This document shows positions 1 to 5,760 of a DNA stretch of 7,674 bases, piece after piece. How positions within the stretch are numbered: position 1 is the first letter of the stretch; every line of letters begins with the position of its first letter. The position numbers and the translations under genes are program-made. Origin of the DNA: CAZILN01 sp964540005 (lineage in GTDB: Bacteria > Bacteroidota > Bacteroidia > Bacteroidales > SM23-62); NCBI GenBank assembly GCA_964540005.1, contig CAZILN010000021.1, positions 1-7,674 on the forward strand, in the 5' to 3' direction. A model generated the notes under the pieces. It did not search any database, was not told the DNA's origin, and worked only from the letters and a program-made list of their open reading frames with translations.

Positions 1-2
1 TT

Positions 3-152
3 CAGCCGGTTTTACATACCATGCTCCCCGGCATTATTTTACAATTAGCAGCTGGATTATTCCTCCTGCAGGTTGGGGTGGTGCATTTCATAAGATTTTT
101 AAGAGAATATCCCAAACCAGGAAGGAGTGTCCAGTATGAAAACCAGCAGTAG
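3..152 (+). CDS. C-terminal end of a probable membrane protein (partial, 5' end outside window)
   Basis: The frame beginning at base 3 is open from the window edge to a TAG at 150-152, giving 49 residues. About residues 7-30 form a strongly hydrophobic stretch (LPGIILQLAAGLFLLQVGVV), followed by a basic, polar tail. This looks like a last transmembrane helix with a short cytoplasmic tail. The stop lies 17 nt inside the downstream winged-helix gene, an overlap typical of translationally coupled genes. The next frame is also open until about 139, but its translation is less protein-like. The family cannot be named from 49 residues; I infer a membrane protein cotranscribed with the regulator that follows. 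Confidence 0.5.
   Translation, partial: QPVLHTMLPGIILQLAAGLFLLQVGVVHFIRFLREYPKPGRSVQYENQQ
120..127 (+). promoter_or_regulatory. Strong Shine-Dalgarno site for the winged-helix gene
   Basis: GGAAGGAG lies 8 nt before ATG 136. It decides that start against the GTG at 127, whose first base is part of the site. Such a full Shine-Dalgarno is unusual here: the other genes in the window have AT-rich leaders without one. Confidence 0.7.
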
Positions 153-465
153 CAGCGATCAGTTATTCCGGAACATCATAGAGCTGAATAAGATCATCCA
201 TGAGCCTGCCCGGATATCCATTATGACCCTCCTGAGTGTGGTTGAAAATGCCGATTTCCTCTTTATTATGAATCAAACCGGTCTGACTCAGGGTAATTTA
301 TCCTTTCACCTGACCAAACTTGAGGCGGCCGGTTACGTGATCATTGAGAAAACATTCAAGAACAAACGTCCCAATACCGTTTTACAATTGAGCGAGGAAG
401 GCCGGGAGGAATTCAGGACTTACATCAATTCTGTAAAGGAATTCATCGGGAGTATTACGGTATAG
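136..465 (+). CDS. Small winged-helix transcriptional regulator (ArsR/MarR-like, HTH_34 type)
   Basis: A 109-residue single-domain DNA-binding protein. Residues 10-45 are helical. Residues about 48-66 (TGLTQGNLSFHLTKLEAAGY) form the helix-turn-helix, and residues 67-85 (VIIEKTFKNKRPNTVLQLS) form the beta wing. A C-terminal helix (86-105) probably dimerises. This layout matches the compact winged-helix family common in Bacteroidota, which has no ligand domain. I chose ATG 136 over the in-frame GTG at 127 because a strong Shine-Dalgarno sequence, GGAAGGAG (120-127), lies 8 nt upstream of the ATG and overlaps the GTG itself. The gene overlaps the end of the upstream membrane-protein frame, so the two are probably one operon. 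Its target and signal cannot be read from the sequence. Confidence 0.88.
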   Translation: MKTSSSSDQLFRNIIELNKIIHEPARISIMTLLSVVENADFLFIMNQTGLTQGNLSFHLTKLEAAGYVIIEKTFKNKRPNTVLQLSEEGREEFRTYINSVKEFIGSITV

Positions 466-470
466 ATTGA

Positions 471-1166
471 TCAACCTGTTTCACTGATTTTCAGCAAACG
501 CTCATGATCCAGGATCCTGAAGTTTTTGCCCTCCATCTGGATCAATCTGTCTTCGTTGAACTTTTTCAGCATCCTGATTACGGTTTCCGAACTCATTCCG
601 GATAATTCTGCCAGATCTTTTCGTGAAAGAGGTAGTATAAAATCGGCCTGTTTGAAAATCCTGTCTGAAAGACACAGGAGAATATCTGCCAGCCTTCCAT
701 ACACGTGTTTATGTGTGAGACAGAAGAACCGTCCATACACCTGCAGGCTGTTAGCACTCAGAATATCAATAACATCTCTTGAAAAATCCGGATTTTGTTT
801 CAGTAATCTTCTGAATACATTGACATCTATCTGCCGTACTTCTGAATCGATATAGGTCCTGACAGAATACTGATATTTATTATATTCTTCTGATACCGAT
901 GCCAGTCCAAGAAAATTCGCGTCCGTTATTATTTTAAGTACCAGGGAATTGGTTCCATCATTAACAAATACTTTTACCAATCCCTTTTCCAGGTACATAA
1001 TATGTGAAACCAGGGCTCCCTGCTTGCACACTATTTCGCCCTTCTTATATGTAATTTTAACTGAATTATCTTCTATTAACCGTACTTCATCTTCGCTCAG
1101 CTTTTCGAAACAGCTGCAATGATGTGAACTAATAGTACAACCTGTAAATTCTAAAGTATTCCCCAT
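471..1166 (-). CDS. Crp/Fnr-family transcriptional regulator
   Basis: A 231-residue protein with the standard Crp/Fnr layout. Residues about 20-120 form the cyclic-nucleotide-type beta-barrel sensor, with the typical KKGEIVCKQG and YLEKGLVKVF strands. A long dimerisation helix follows (about 125-150). The C-terminal winged helix has its HTH at about 181-209 (SRKDLAELSGMSSETVIRML). The N-terminus is cysteine-rich: C10, C17 and C19, with C47 in the barrel. This resembles the N-terminal cysteine cluster of FNR-type sensors, but the spacing differs from the E. coli FNR pattern, so an Fe-S or redox role is only possible. The gene is divergent from the cytochrome gene and probably controls it and itself. 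It converges on the winged-helix gene, with stop codons 5 nt apart and no terminator between them. No clear Shine-Dalgarno is visible. Confidence 0.93.
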   Translation of the reverse strand: MGNTLEFTGCTISSHHCSCFEKLSEDEVRLIEDNSVKITYKKGEIVCKQGALVSHIMYLEKGLVKVFVNDGTNSLVLKIITDANFLGLASVSEEYNKYQYSVRTYIDSEVRQIDVNVFRRLLKQNPDFSRDVIDILSANSLQVYGRFFCLTHKHVYGRLADILLCLSDRIFKQADFILPLSRKDLAELSGMSSETVIRMLKKFNEDRLIQMEGKNFRILDHERLLKISETG

Positions 1167-1176
1167 CTGATCAGAT
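1165..1176. repeat. 12-bp perfect palindrome over the Crp/Fnr start codon
   Basis: ATCTGATCAGAT is a perfect palindrome whose left edge includes part of the start codon of the minus-strand Crp/Fnr gene. It lies in the predicted short 5' leader. It could be a repressor site or only a chance palindrome. It shares the GATCAG word with the direct repeats at 1245-1262. Confidence 0.5.
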
Positions 1177-1188
1177 TTTCACTGCATG
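1177..1188. repeat. 12-bp direct repeat, left copy
   Basis: TTTCACTGCATG occurs here and again, without mismatch, at 1370-1381. This copy begins 11 nt from the Crp/Fnr start codon, in or beside that gene's predicted leader. The other copy includes the start codon of the divergent cytochrome gene. Bases on either side of the two copies differ. Confidence 0.8.
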
Positions 1189-1196
1189 CAAATCTA
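1189..1196 (-). promoter_or_regulatory. Predicted -7 promoter element of the Crp/Fnr gene
   Basis: On the minus strand this reads TAGATTTG, an exact match to the Bacteroidota -7 consensus TAnnTTTG. It lies 22 nt upstream of the Crp/Fnr ATG, so transcription should start near 1183-1185 and leave a leader of under 20 nt. No TTTG -33 element is found at the usual 19-22 nt spacing. The dyad at 1215-1232 occupies that place instead, which suggests an activator-dependent promoter. Confidence 0.55.
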
Positions 1197-1214
1197 CAAT
1201 AAAATCATTTATAA

Positions 1215-1232
1215 AACTGATACAGGTCAGTT
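1215..1232. promoter_or_regulatory. Candidate Crp/Fnr operator (18-bp dyad)
   Basis: AACTGA-N6-TCAGTT has perfect 6-bp inverted arms. Its TGA-N6-TCA core is the same core as the known CRP site (TGTGA-N6-TCACA) and FNR site (TTGAT-N4-ATCAA). Its centre (1223.5) is about 40 bp upstream of the predicted Crp/Fnr transcription start, the classical class II activator position. It is also about 97 bp upstream of the predicted cytochrome start. Binding by the adjacent regulator is inferred from position and symmetry. Confidence 0.55.
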
Positions 1233-1244
1233 ATTTTCCTAATG

Positions 1245-1262
1245 CAGATCAGCACAGATCAG
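1245..1262. repeat. Tandem CAGATCAG repeat with 10-bp period
   Basis: Two exact CAGATCAG units at 1245-1252 and 1255-1262 are separated by 2 nt, so their starts are one helical turn apart. Together with GATCAG in the palindrome at 1165-1176 and GGTCAG in the dyad at 1225-1230, the word is concentrated in this control region. A same-face protein-binding site for cytochrome expression is possible. Confidence 0.5.
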
Positions 1263-1284
1263 GACCTAAGACAGCTCGATTTTC

Positions 1285-1315
1285 TTTGGCAATTCACACA
1301 AATAAATAACCTTTG
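1285..1315 (+). promoter_or_regulatory. Predicted promoter of the cytochrome-rhodanese operon
   Basis: TTTG at 1285-1288 is followed after 19 nt by AACCTTTG at 1308-1315. That is one mismatch from the Bacteroidota arrangement TTTG-N19-TAnnTTTG. Transcription would begin near 1320, giving a leader of about 60 nt before ATG 1379. The GATCAG repeats lie just upstream, where an activator could sit. Confidence 0.45.
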
Positions 1316-1369
1316 TACCGCTGGGAATCACTGGTCCCTTTTTGGTTGTGACTTATGACTTTTTAAATA

Positions 1370-1381
1370 TTTCACTGCATG
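1370..1381. repeat. 12-bp direct repeat, right copy (contains cytochrome start codon)
   Basis: TTTCACTGCATG, identical to 1177-1188. Its last three bases are the cytochrome ATG (1379-1381). Because the Crp/Fnr gene is on the other strand, its leader would carry the exact complement of this translation-start segment. Confidence 0.8.
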
Positions 1382-2740
1382 AATTCTAAACTTTTCCACA
1401 GGATACGGCTGCTTTCTACACTTATCCTATTAGCACTCCTGATCGTCTATTGTTCCAAAGATCCCGATGGCCCGGATGTGAATGATGATGTCGCTTCCTG
1501 TGAAGGATGCCATACAGATTATGCCCATCTGCAGGAGGTGTATTCCAAGGATACCGTTGCTGCGACCAGTGGCTGTGGAGGAGAAGCTCCGCATTATGAA
1601 CCCTATGACAGGGTATATATGGGAGATGAGGGTTATGATCTCTATAAGGCCTCAGGGCATTATACAATAGGATGCACCGGCTGCCATAAGGGTACAGATA
1701 ATACTGCTGAGAAAGAAACCGCCCATTCCGGCGATTTTATTTCACATCCATCCGTATTTTATGAGCAAAGCTGTGGATCTTCATCCTGCCATGAATCTAT
1801 TGTTGACAATTTTGCAACCAGTCTGCATCACGGAACCGGTCAGAAAAGAAAAGTAACAATACGTAGCGGGCTGAACGGACCTGAAGATTTCAATCAGCTT
1901 CCTGTCCATCAGATTGAGGGATATAATGCAAATTGTGCCACCTGTCACGGAACCTGTGGCAACTGTCATGTAGTGCGTCCCCCGATTGGCGGCGGAGGCC
2001 TGGCCAATGATCATAATTTTACAAAGACCCCTGATATGCATGGTGCTTGCCTTGCCTGCCACGTTTCCCGCGGTCGCCATGCTTACCTTGGTGTTGCCCC
2101 CGGAACAGAAGTAGATGTACATTTATCAGCCATGGATTTTGATTGCCTGGACTGCCATACCGGTCCAGAATTGCACGGAGACGGAACTACAGTAGAACAG
2201 CGCTATGCCTATGATAAACTTCCGGCCTGTAAAGACTGCCATATCGATCTCCAGTCAGAAAACTTCTATCATTCAATGCATTATGATGATTTTAATTGCC
2301 AAGTCTGTCATTCACAGGACTATAATAATTGCGGCAGCTGTCATATCCACGGTGAAGGAGCAAGGGTCCCGGCCTACCTTGGTTTTAAAATTGCAGTTAA
2401 CCCCTTGCCTGATATAAAAACCGGTTATGATTTCACCCTGGTCAGACGTACCCTGGCTGCTCCTGATAACTGGAAAGAATACGGTGTGGATGAATATTCA
2501 AATTTTGATGCTTTCCCTACATATAATTATGCCTCTCCTCATAACCTCCTGAAATGGACCACCCGGACGCAGGTTGATGCCGGAAAATCCTGTTATTCCA
2601 GTTGCCACATAAGCAACGATGGCGGTACTCTGATAAATAAAGAACTGTACCTGTTCCAGGATGATCTGCTGGATTGGGAAACAGATGCCTCAACTGAAAT
2701 AACTGTTGATGGCAAATTGCCGTCTTCCTGGACTAAATAG
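1379..2740 (+). CDS. Multiheme cytochrome c lipoprotein (nine CxxCH plus two atypical heme sites)
   Basis: A 453-residue exported electron-transfer protein. Residues 1-24 are a signal peptide ending in LIVYC, so C25 should be lipidated. It is followed by SKDPDGPD, which resembles the acidic lipoprotein export signal of Bacteroidota surface lipoproteins. Canonical CxxCH sites begin at C41, C99, C186, C193, C224, C256, C284, C307 and C318. Two further sites are atypical: CX4CH at C132-H138 and CX3CH at C405-H410. The maximum is therefore 11 hemes. Sites 186 and 193 are nearly contiguous. About 80 residues without heme sites (323-404, WKEYGVDEYSNFDAFPTY region) precede the last site. Many extra histidines (for example H150, H151, H177, H212, H248, H298, H301) could be distal ligands. 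It heads a probable operon with the double rhodanese 60 nt downstream. Substrate unknown; sulfur or extracellular electron transfer is inferred from context. Confidence 0.93.
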   Translation: MNSKLFHRIRLLSTLILLALLIVYCSKDPDGPDVNDDVASCEGCHTDYAHLQEVYSKDTVAATSGCGGEAPHYEPYDRVYMGDEGYDLYKASGHYTIGCTGCHKGTDNTAEKETAHSGDFISHPSVFYEQSCGSSSCHESIVDNFATSLHHGTGQKRKVTIRSGLNGPEDFNQLPVHQIEGYNANCATCHGTCGNCHVVRPPIGGGGLANDHNFTKTPDMHGACLACHVSRGRHAYLGVAPGTEVDVHLSAMDFDCLDCHTGPELHGDGTTVEQRYAYDKLPACKDCHIDLQSENFYHSMHYDDFNCQVCHSQDYNNCGSCHIHGEGARVPAYLGFKIAVNPLPDIKTGYDFTLVRRTLAAPDNWKEYGVDEYSNFDAFPTYNYASPHNLLKWTTRTQVDAGKSCYSSCHISNDGGTLINKELYLFQDDLLDWETDASTEITVDGKLPSSWTK

Positions 2741-2800
2741 CAGGAAAAGAAAAAATAAATAATTCACTTAATATTTTTAATTAATCAAAATTTTTACGCT

Positions 2801-3790
2801 ATGAAATTTACAAGAATTCTGATGCTCAGCATCCTTTTTGCTGTTTTCTTTATGACAGCCTGCGACGATGACCCGGATCCGATAAATGAAGCCGAAGTGC
2901 TTGTGGAGTACCTGGAATCTGCAGATTCACCTTTAATGAAAGATTATGTTAATACCGACATGCCTTCTATCATTCCGGCAAGCGATGTAAAAACCCTGAA
3001 TGAAACAGGTGACATTTACATTATCGACATCAGGGCTGCTGCTGATTATGATACCGCTCATATTGAAAACGCAGTTAACGTGGGAACATCTGACGTACTG
3101 ACTCATGTTGAAGCTACCGATCTTTCAGCTTATGATAAAGTGGCAATTGTATGTTATACCGGCCAGACTGCCGGTTGGGCAACATCCCTGTTAAGAATTA
3201 TGGGATATGACAATGTCTTCTCGATGAAGTGGGGAATGTGTTCATGGAATGCAGTTTTTGCGGGAAAATGGAATTTAAACATTGGAAATTCCCATGAAAC
3301 ACAATTTACTACAACAGCTACAGAAAAAGGTGCTGATGGTGACCTTCCTGAACTGAGTACAGGTAAAACAACCGGACAGGAGATCCTCGAAGCGCGTGTT
3401 GCTGCTGTTTTCACAGAAGGTTTTGATTCTGTAAAAGTTACCAGTGAAGCAGTTTTTGCCAGTCCGGACAATTATTACATTGTCAATTACTGGCCTGCTG
3501 ACCGGTATGCCGATCCCGGACACGTACCCGGTGCTGTTCAGTATACCCCGAAAGAATCGATTAGCCTGGCTACTGATCTTACAACCCTGCCAGCTGATCA
3601 GACTATTGCAGCATATTGCTATACCGGTCAAACCAGTGCATTTCTGGTCGCTTACCTGCGTGTACTGGGATATGATGCCAAATCAATACTGTTCGGCGCA
3701 AATGGTATGATATACGACGTTCTGGTTGAAAAAGGATGGACCACATTCAGCGAAACACAAATAATGGGTTACGAATATACCGCTGACTAA
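2801..3790 (+). CDS. Tandem double-rhodanese lipoprotein
   Basis: A 329-residue exported lipoprotein. The signal peptide ends in MTAC with C21 as the lipidated residue, followed directly by DDDPDP, an Asp-rich signal that suggests surface export. Two rhodanese domains follow. Domain 1 (about 57-157) has the IDIR motif at 75-78 and the active loop CYTGQT at 118-123. Domain 2 (about 211-315) has the loop CYTGQT at 273-278, but its DxR position is replaced by VNYW (228-231). Both loop cysteines are kept, unlike classical two-domain thiosulfate sulfurtransferases, where the N-terminal domain is inactive. Rhodaneses carry sulfane sulfur as a cysteine persulfide; the donor here is not known. The gene follows the cytochrome by 60 AT-rich nt with no terminator, and a strong terminator lies just after it, so the two appear cotranscribed. 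No Shine-Dalgarno site is visible. Confidence 0.92.
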   Translation: MKFTRILMLSILFAVFFMTACDDDPDPINEAEVLVEYLESADSPLMKDYVNTDMPSIIPASDVKTLNETGDIYIIDIRAAADYDTAHIENAVNVGTSDVLTHVEATDLSAYDKVAIVCYTGQTAGWATSLLRIMGYDNVFSMKWGMCSWNAVFAGKWNLNIGNSHETQFTTTATEKGADGDLPELSTGKTTGQEILEARVAAVFTEGFDSVKVTSEAVFASPDNYYIVNYWPADRYADPGHVPGAVQYTPKESISLATDLTTLPADQTIAAYCYTGQTSAFLVAYLRVLGYDAKSILFGANGMIYDVLVEKGWTTFSETQIMGYEYTAD

Positions 3791-3812
3791 ATAAAACAGG
3801 ACCTGATAAAGT

Positions 3813-3847
3813 AGGAGGTTGTCCGGACTGGGCAGCCTCTTTTTTTT
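3813..3847 (+). terminator. Intrinsic terminator closing the cytochrome-rhodanese operon
   Basis: A GC-rich stem, GAGGTTGTCC (3815-3824) with GGGCAGCCTC (3830-3839), is closed by a 5-nt loop and contains two G-U pairs. It extends by up to two more pairs and is followed by eight T (3840-3847). It starts 22 nt after the rhodanese stop and separates that operon from the DUF1080 gene. Confidence 0.88.
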
Positions 3848-3992
3848 CTCTGCTACCATAAATAAGCTGTTTCTTTTATCTGAATCACTGCCTGTAAATA
3901 AAGAATGGTTTCAGGATAGTCAGGACCCGGGAAAAATATGATCTCTGCAGTCAAAAATGATTATCTTTAATCCCCAACATAAAATAAAAAAA

Positions 3993-4778
3993 ATGAAAAC
4001 GAATGTGCTTATTAAGAGAATACTGGTATCAATACTTTTCATTCTGATATCCGGAATAATAACAAACACCATCGCCCAGGTAGGATTGGGTACCAAAGCA
4101 CCCAAAGGCGCTGAGATCTTGTTCGATGGCAGCCGTGAAATGCTTGATGAAAAATGGATCTACTGGGAGGGTCCCCGGTTTTCAGCTGAAATGCCTATCA
4201 AATGGAAAATTGTCGATGATCCGGTGGACAAGGGAACGGCAATGAATAGCGGCGATCCGGCCGCAGCCGGCGGCAAGTATGGATCAGCTGACATAGTAAC
4301 TAAAAAGAAATACAGGGATTTCAGGCTGCATGTTGAGTTCCTGATCAAAGAAGAAGGGGGAAACTCAGGAGTATATCTTCAGAACAGATATGAAATACAG
4401 GTGTGTGACGGCGATTCCACAATGCATGGTATGGCTGCAGTCATTAATGAGACTGAATCTCCCTATTATGCATACAATGGAGTTGGCAAATGGAACTCCT
4501 ACGACATTACCTTCCGTGCCGCAAGATTTAAAGACGGACTGCGCATTGAAAAAGCTCTTGTTACCCTGTATTTCAACGGTATCAAAGCATATACTGATAT
4601 CGGCATTAACCAGGTATGGGGTGGTCCCAACTCGGGTATTGACGGGGGAAACGACGGAGGGAAAGGCATTACCGACACCGCTGAGGGATTAAAGCTTCAG
4701 GCCGAAGGACATGAAGTCCTGTACAGGAATATCTGGATCAATGAACTTATACTGAAAAAGGCCAGTACAGACTTCTAG
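3993..4778 (+). CDS. Secreted DUF1080 (3-keto-disaccharide hydrolase-like) protein
   Basis: 261 residues from ATG 3993. An in-frame ATG at 3957 would add 12 residues before a good signal peptide, so the later start is preferred; it also follows an A-rich leader. Residues 1-28 form a signal peptide (hydrophobic 10-23, likely cleavage at TIA-Q29). The mature protein has the DUF1080 concanavalin-like fold motifs: EILFDG (41-46), the NSGVYLQNRYEIQV core (124-137), GKWNSYDITFRA in the middle, and LQAEGHEVLYRNIWI near the end (235-249). Family members in Bacteroidota act on 3-keto glycosides or bind sugars in the periplasm. No partner 3-dehydrogenase is in the window, so the substrate is unknown. 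C138 in the core (QVCD) is a local oddity, as this position is often a small or acidic residue in relatives I recall. It may head an operon with the two genes downstream. Confidence 0.88.
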   Translation: MKTNVLIKRILVSILFILISGIITNTIAQVGLGTKAPKGAEILFDGSREMLDEKWIYWEGPRFSAEMPIKWKIVDDPVDKGTAMNSGDPAAAGGKYGSADIVTKKKYRDFRLHVEFLIKEEGGNSGVYLQNRYEIQVCDGDSTMHGMAAVINETESPYYAYNGVGKWNSYDITFRAARFKDGLRIEKALVTLYFNGIKAYTDIGINQVWGGPNSGIDGGNDGGKGITDTAEGLKLQAEGHEVLYRNIWINELILKKASTDF

Positions 4779-4847
4779 TTACGGACGGCCTTATAACATT
4801 CTCTATGCAGTAAAAACTCGAAGCTTGTCGATCTCACGGAACAGAGT

Positions 4848-5759
4848 ATGAGCAAAATCGATATTGTCATACTGACAGATTCCAGGTATGTGAATCCGGA
4901 ACCTGATCACTGGTATATTCGGAATATACTGGATGAAGAACGGATGATCCGGGATGCCCTGGAATCCAGAGGTTTGAACGTTTGGCGTACAAACTGGGAT
5001 AATCCGGATTATGACTGGTCACAAACCAGATACATAATGTTCAGGAGTACCTGGGACTATTTCGAAAGATTTCCTGAATTTTCACTTTGGCTTAAGGAAG
5101 TCAATACACAGACCGGTATGATCAATCCTTACAGCATCATAGAATGGAACATGGATAAACATTACCTGCAGGATTTAAAAGACCAGGGTATTAATATCCC
5201 TCCCACATTATTTATAGAAAAAGGGGACAAGCGTTCTCTGGCTGAAATAGCCGGAGGTGCCGGCTGGACCGATATGATACTTAAACCCGCTGTCTCAGGG
5301 GCAGCAAGGCATACCTACAGGTTTGATTCCGGGACTATCACAAGTCATGAAGAAATATTCAAAGAATTGATCACCACCGAATCCATGCTTTTGCAGGAAT
5401 TCCAGGATAATGTTTTACGCAAGGGAGAAGTGGCTCATATGCTGTTCGGTGGTACGTACAGCCATTCCGTATTAAAAAAAGCTAAAGAAGGTGATTTCCG
5501 TGTACAGGATGATTTTGGAGGATCGGTTTCTGATTATTCGCCTGCTGAACATGAAATATGCTTTGCTGAGAAGGTAATTTCTACCTGTGATCCGGTTCCG
5601 GTATATGGCCGTGTGGATGTCATACGGGATAACAAGGATGAATTATGTGTTTCTGAACTGGAATTGATCGAACCGGAATTATGGATCCGCAAACGTCCTG
5701 AATCTGCCGATTGCCTTGCAGATGCTGTATTGAATGAAATGAACATAAATCAGATATGA
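4848..5759 (+). CDS. ATP-grasp ligase, RimK / DcsG-like
   Basis: A 303-residue cytoplasmic protein with no signal peptide. The N-terminal pre-ATP-grasp domain (1-100) has VILTDSRY and the MFRSTWDYF segment (64-71). Residues 100-106 (WNMDKHY) begin the central domain. LKPAVSGAAR (145-154) supplies the likely ATP-binding lysine K146. LLQEF (181-185) is the hinge. GRVDV (254-258) and SELELIEPEL (269-278) carry the probable metal ligands D257, E272 and E275. This pattern matches glutathione synthetase/RimK-type ligases, and in particular the subgroup annotated as O-ureido-serine cyclo-ligase-like in many genomes. Such enzymes join a carboxylate to an amine through an acyl phosphate. The true substrate is unknown; names drawn from D-cycloserine synthesis should not be taken literally. 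It lies 69 nt after the DUF1080 gene with no terminator between, and 1 nt before the M1 peptidase. Confidence 0.87.
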   Translation: MSKIDIVILTDSRYVNPEPDHWYIRNILDEERMIRDALESRGLNVWRTNWDNPDYDWSQTRYIMFRSTWDYFERFPEFSLWLKEVNTQTGMINPYSIIEWNMDKHYLQDLKDQGINIPPTLFIEKGDKRSLAEIAGGAGWTDMILKPAVSGAARHTYRFDSGTITSHEEIFKELITTESMLLQEFQDNVLRKGEVAHMLFGGTYSHSVLKKAKEGDFRVQDDFGGSVSDYSPAEHEICFAEKVISTCDPVPVYGRVDVIRDNKDELCVSELELIEPELWIRKRPESADCLADAVLNEMNINQI

Positions 5760-5760
5760 G

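Noticed and set aside
467..474. TTGATCAA palindrome as an FNR box
   Set aside because: FNR sites need four bases between the half-sites; here there are none, and it sits at the convergent gene ends rather than in a promoter.
526..855. Plus-strand open frame of 109 codons
   Set aside because: It lies wholly antisense to the Crp/Fnr gene, which has clear domain motifs; the antisense translation shows no recognisable domain.
1349..1362. TGACTTA/TGACTTT short tandem repeat before the cytochrome gene
   Set aside because: It is short, imperfect and in AT-rich DNA; not convincing as a site by itself.
1177..1381. Target-site duplication around a small mobile element
   Set aside because: The 12-bp direct repeats have no terminal inverted repeats just inside them, and the enclosed DNA looks like an ordinary control region with promoter elements.
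1574..1594. C66-GGEAP-H72 in the cytochrome as a twelfth heme site
   Set aside because: The second cysteine is missing, so it cannot be a normal c-type attachment site.
3911..3925. TCAGGA direct repeat upstream of the DUF1080 gene
   Set aside because: Six-base repeats at this spacing are expected by chance and have no symmetry or promoter context.
3962..3969. TATCTTTA as a -7 element for the DUF1080 gene
   Set aside because: The last base differs from TAnnTTTG and no TTTG is found at the expected distance upstream, so support is too weak.
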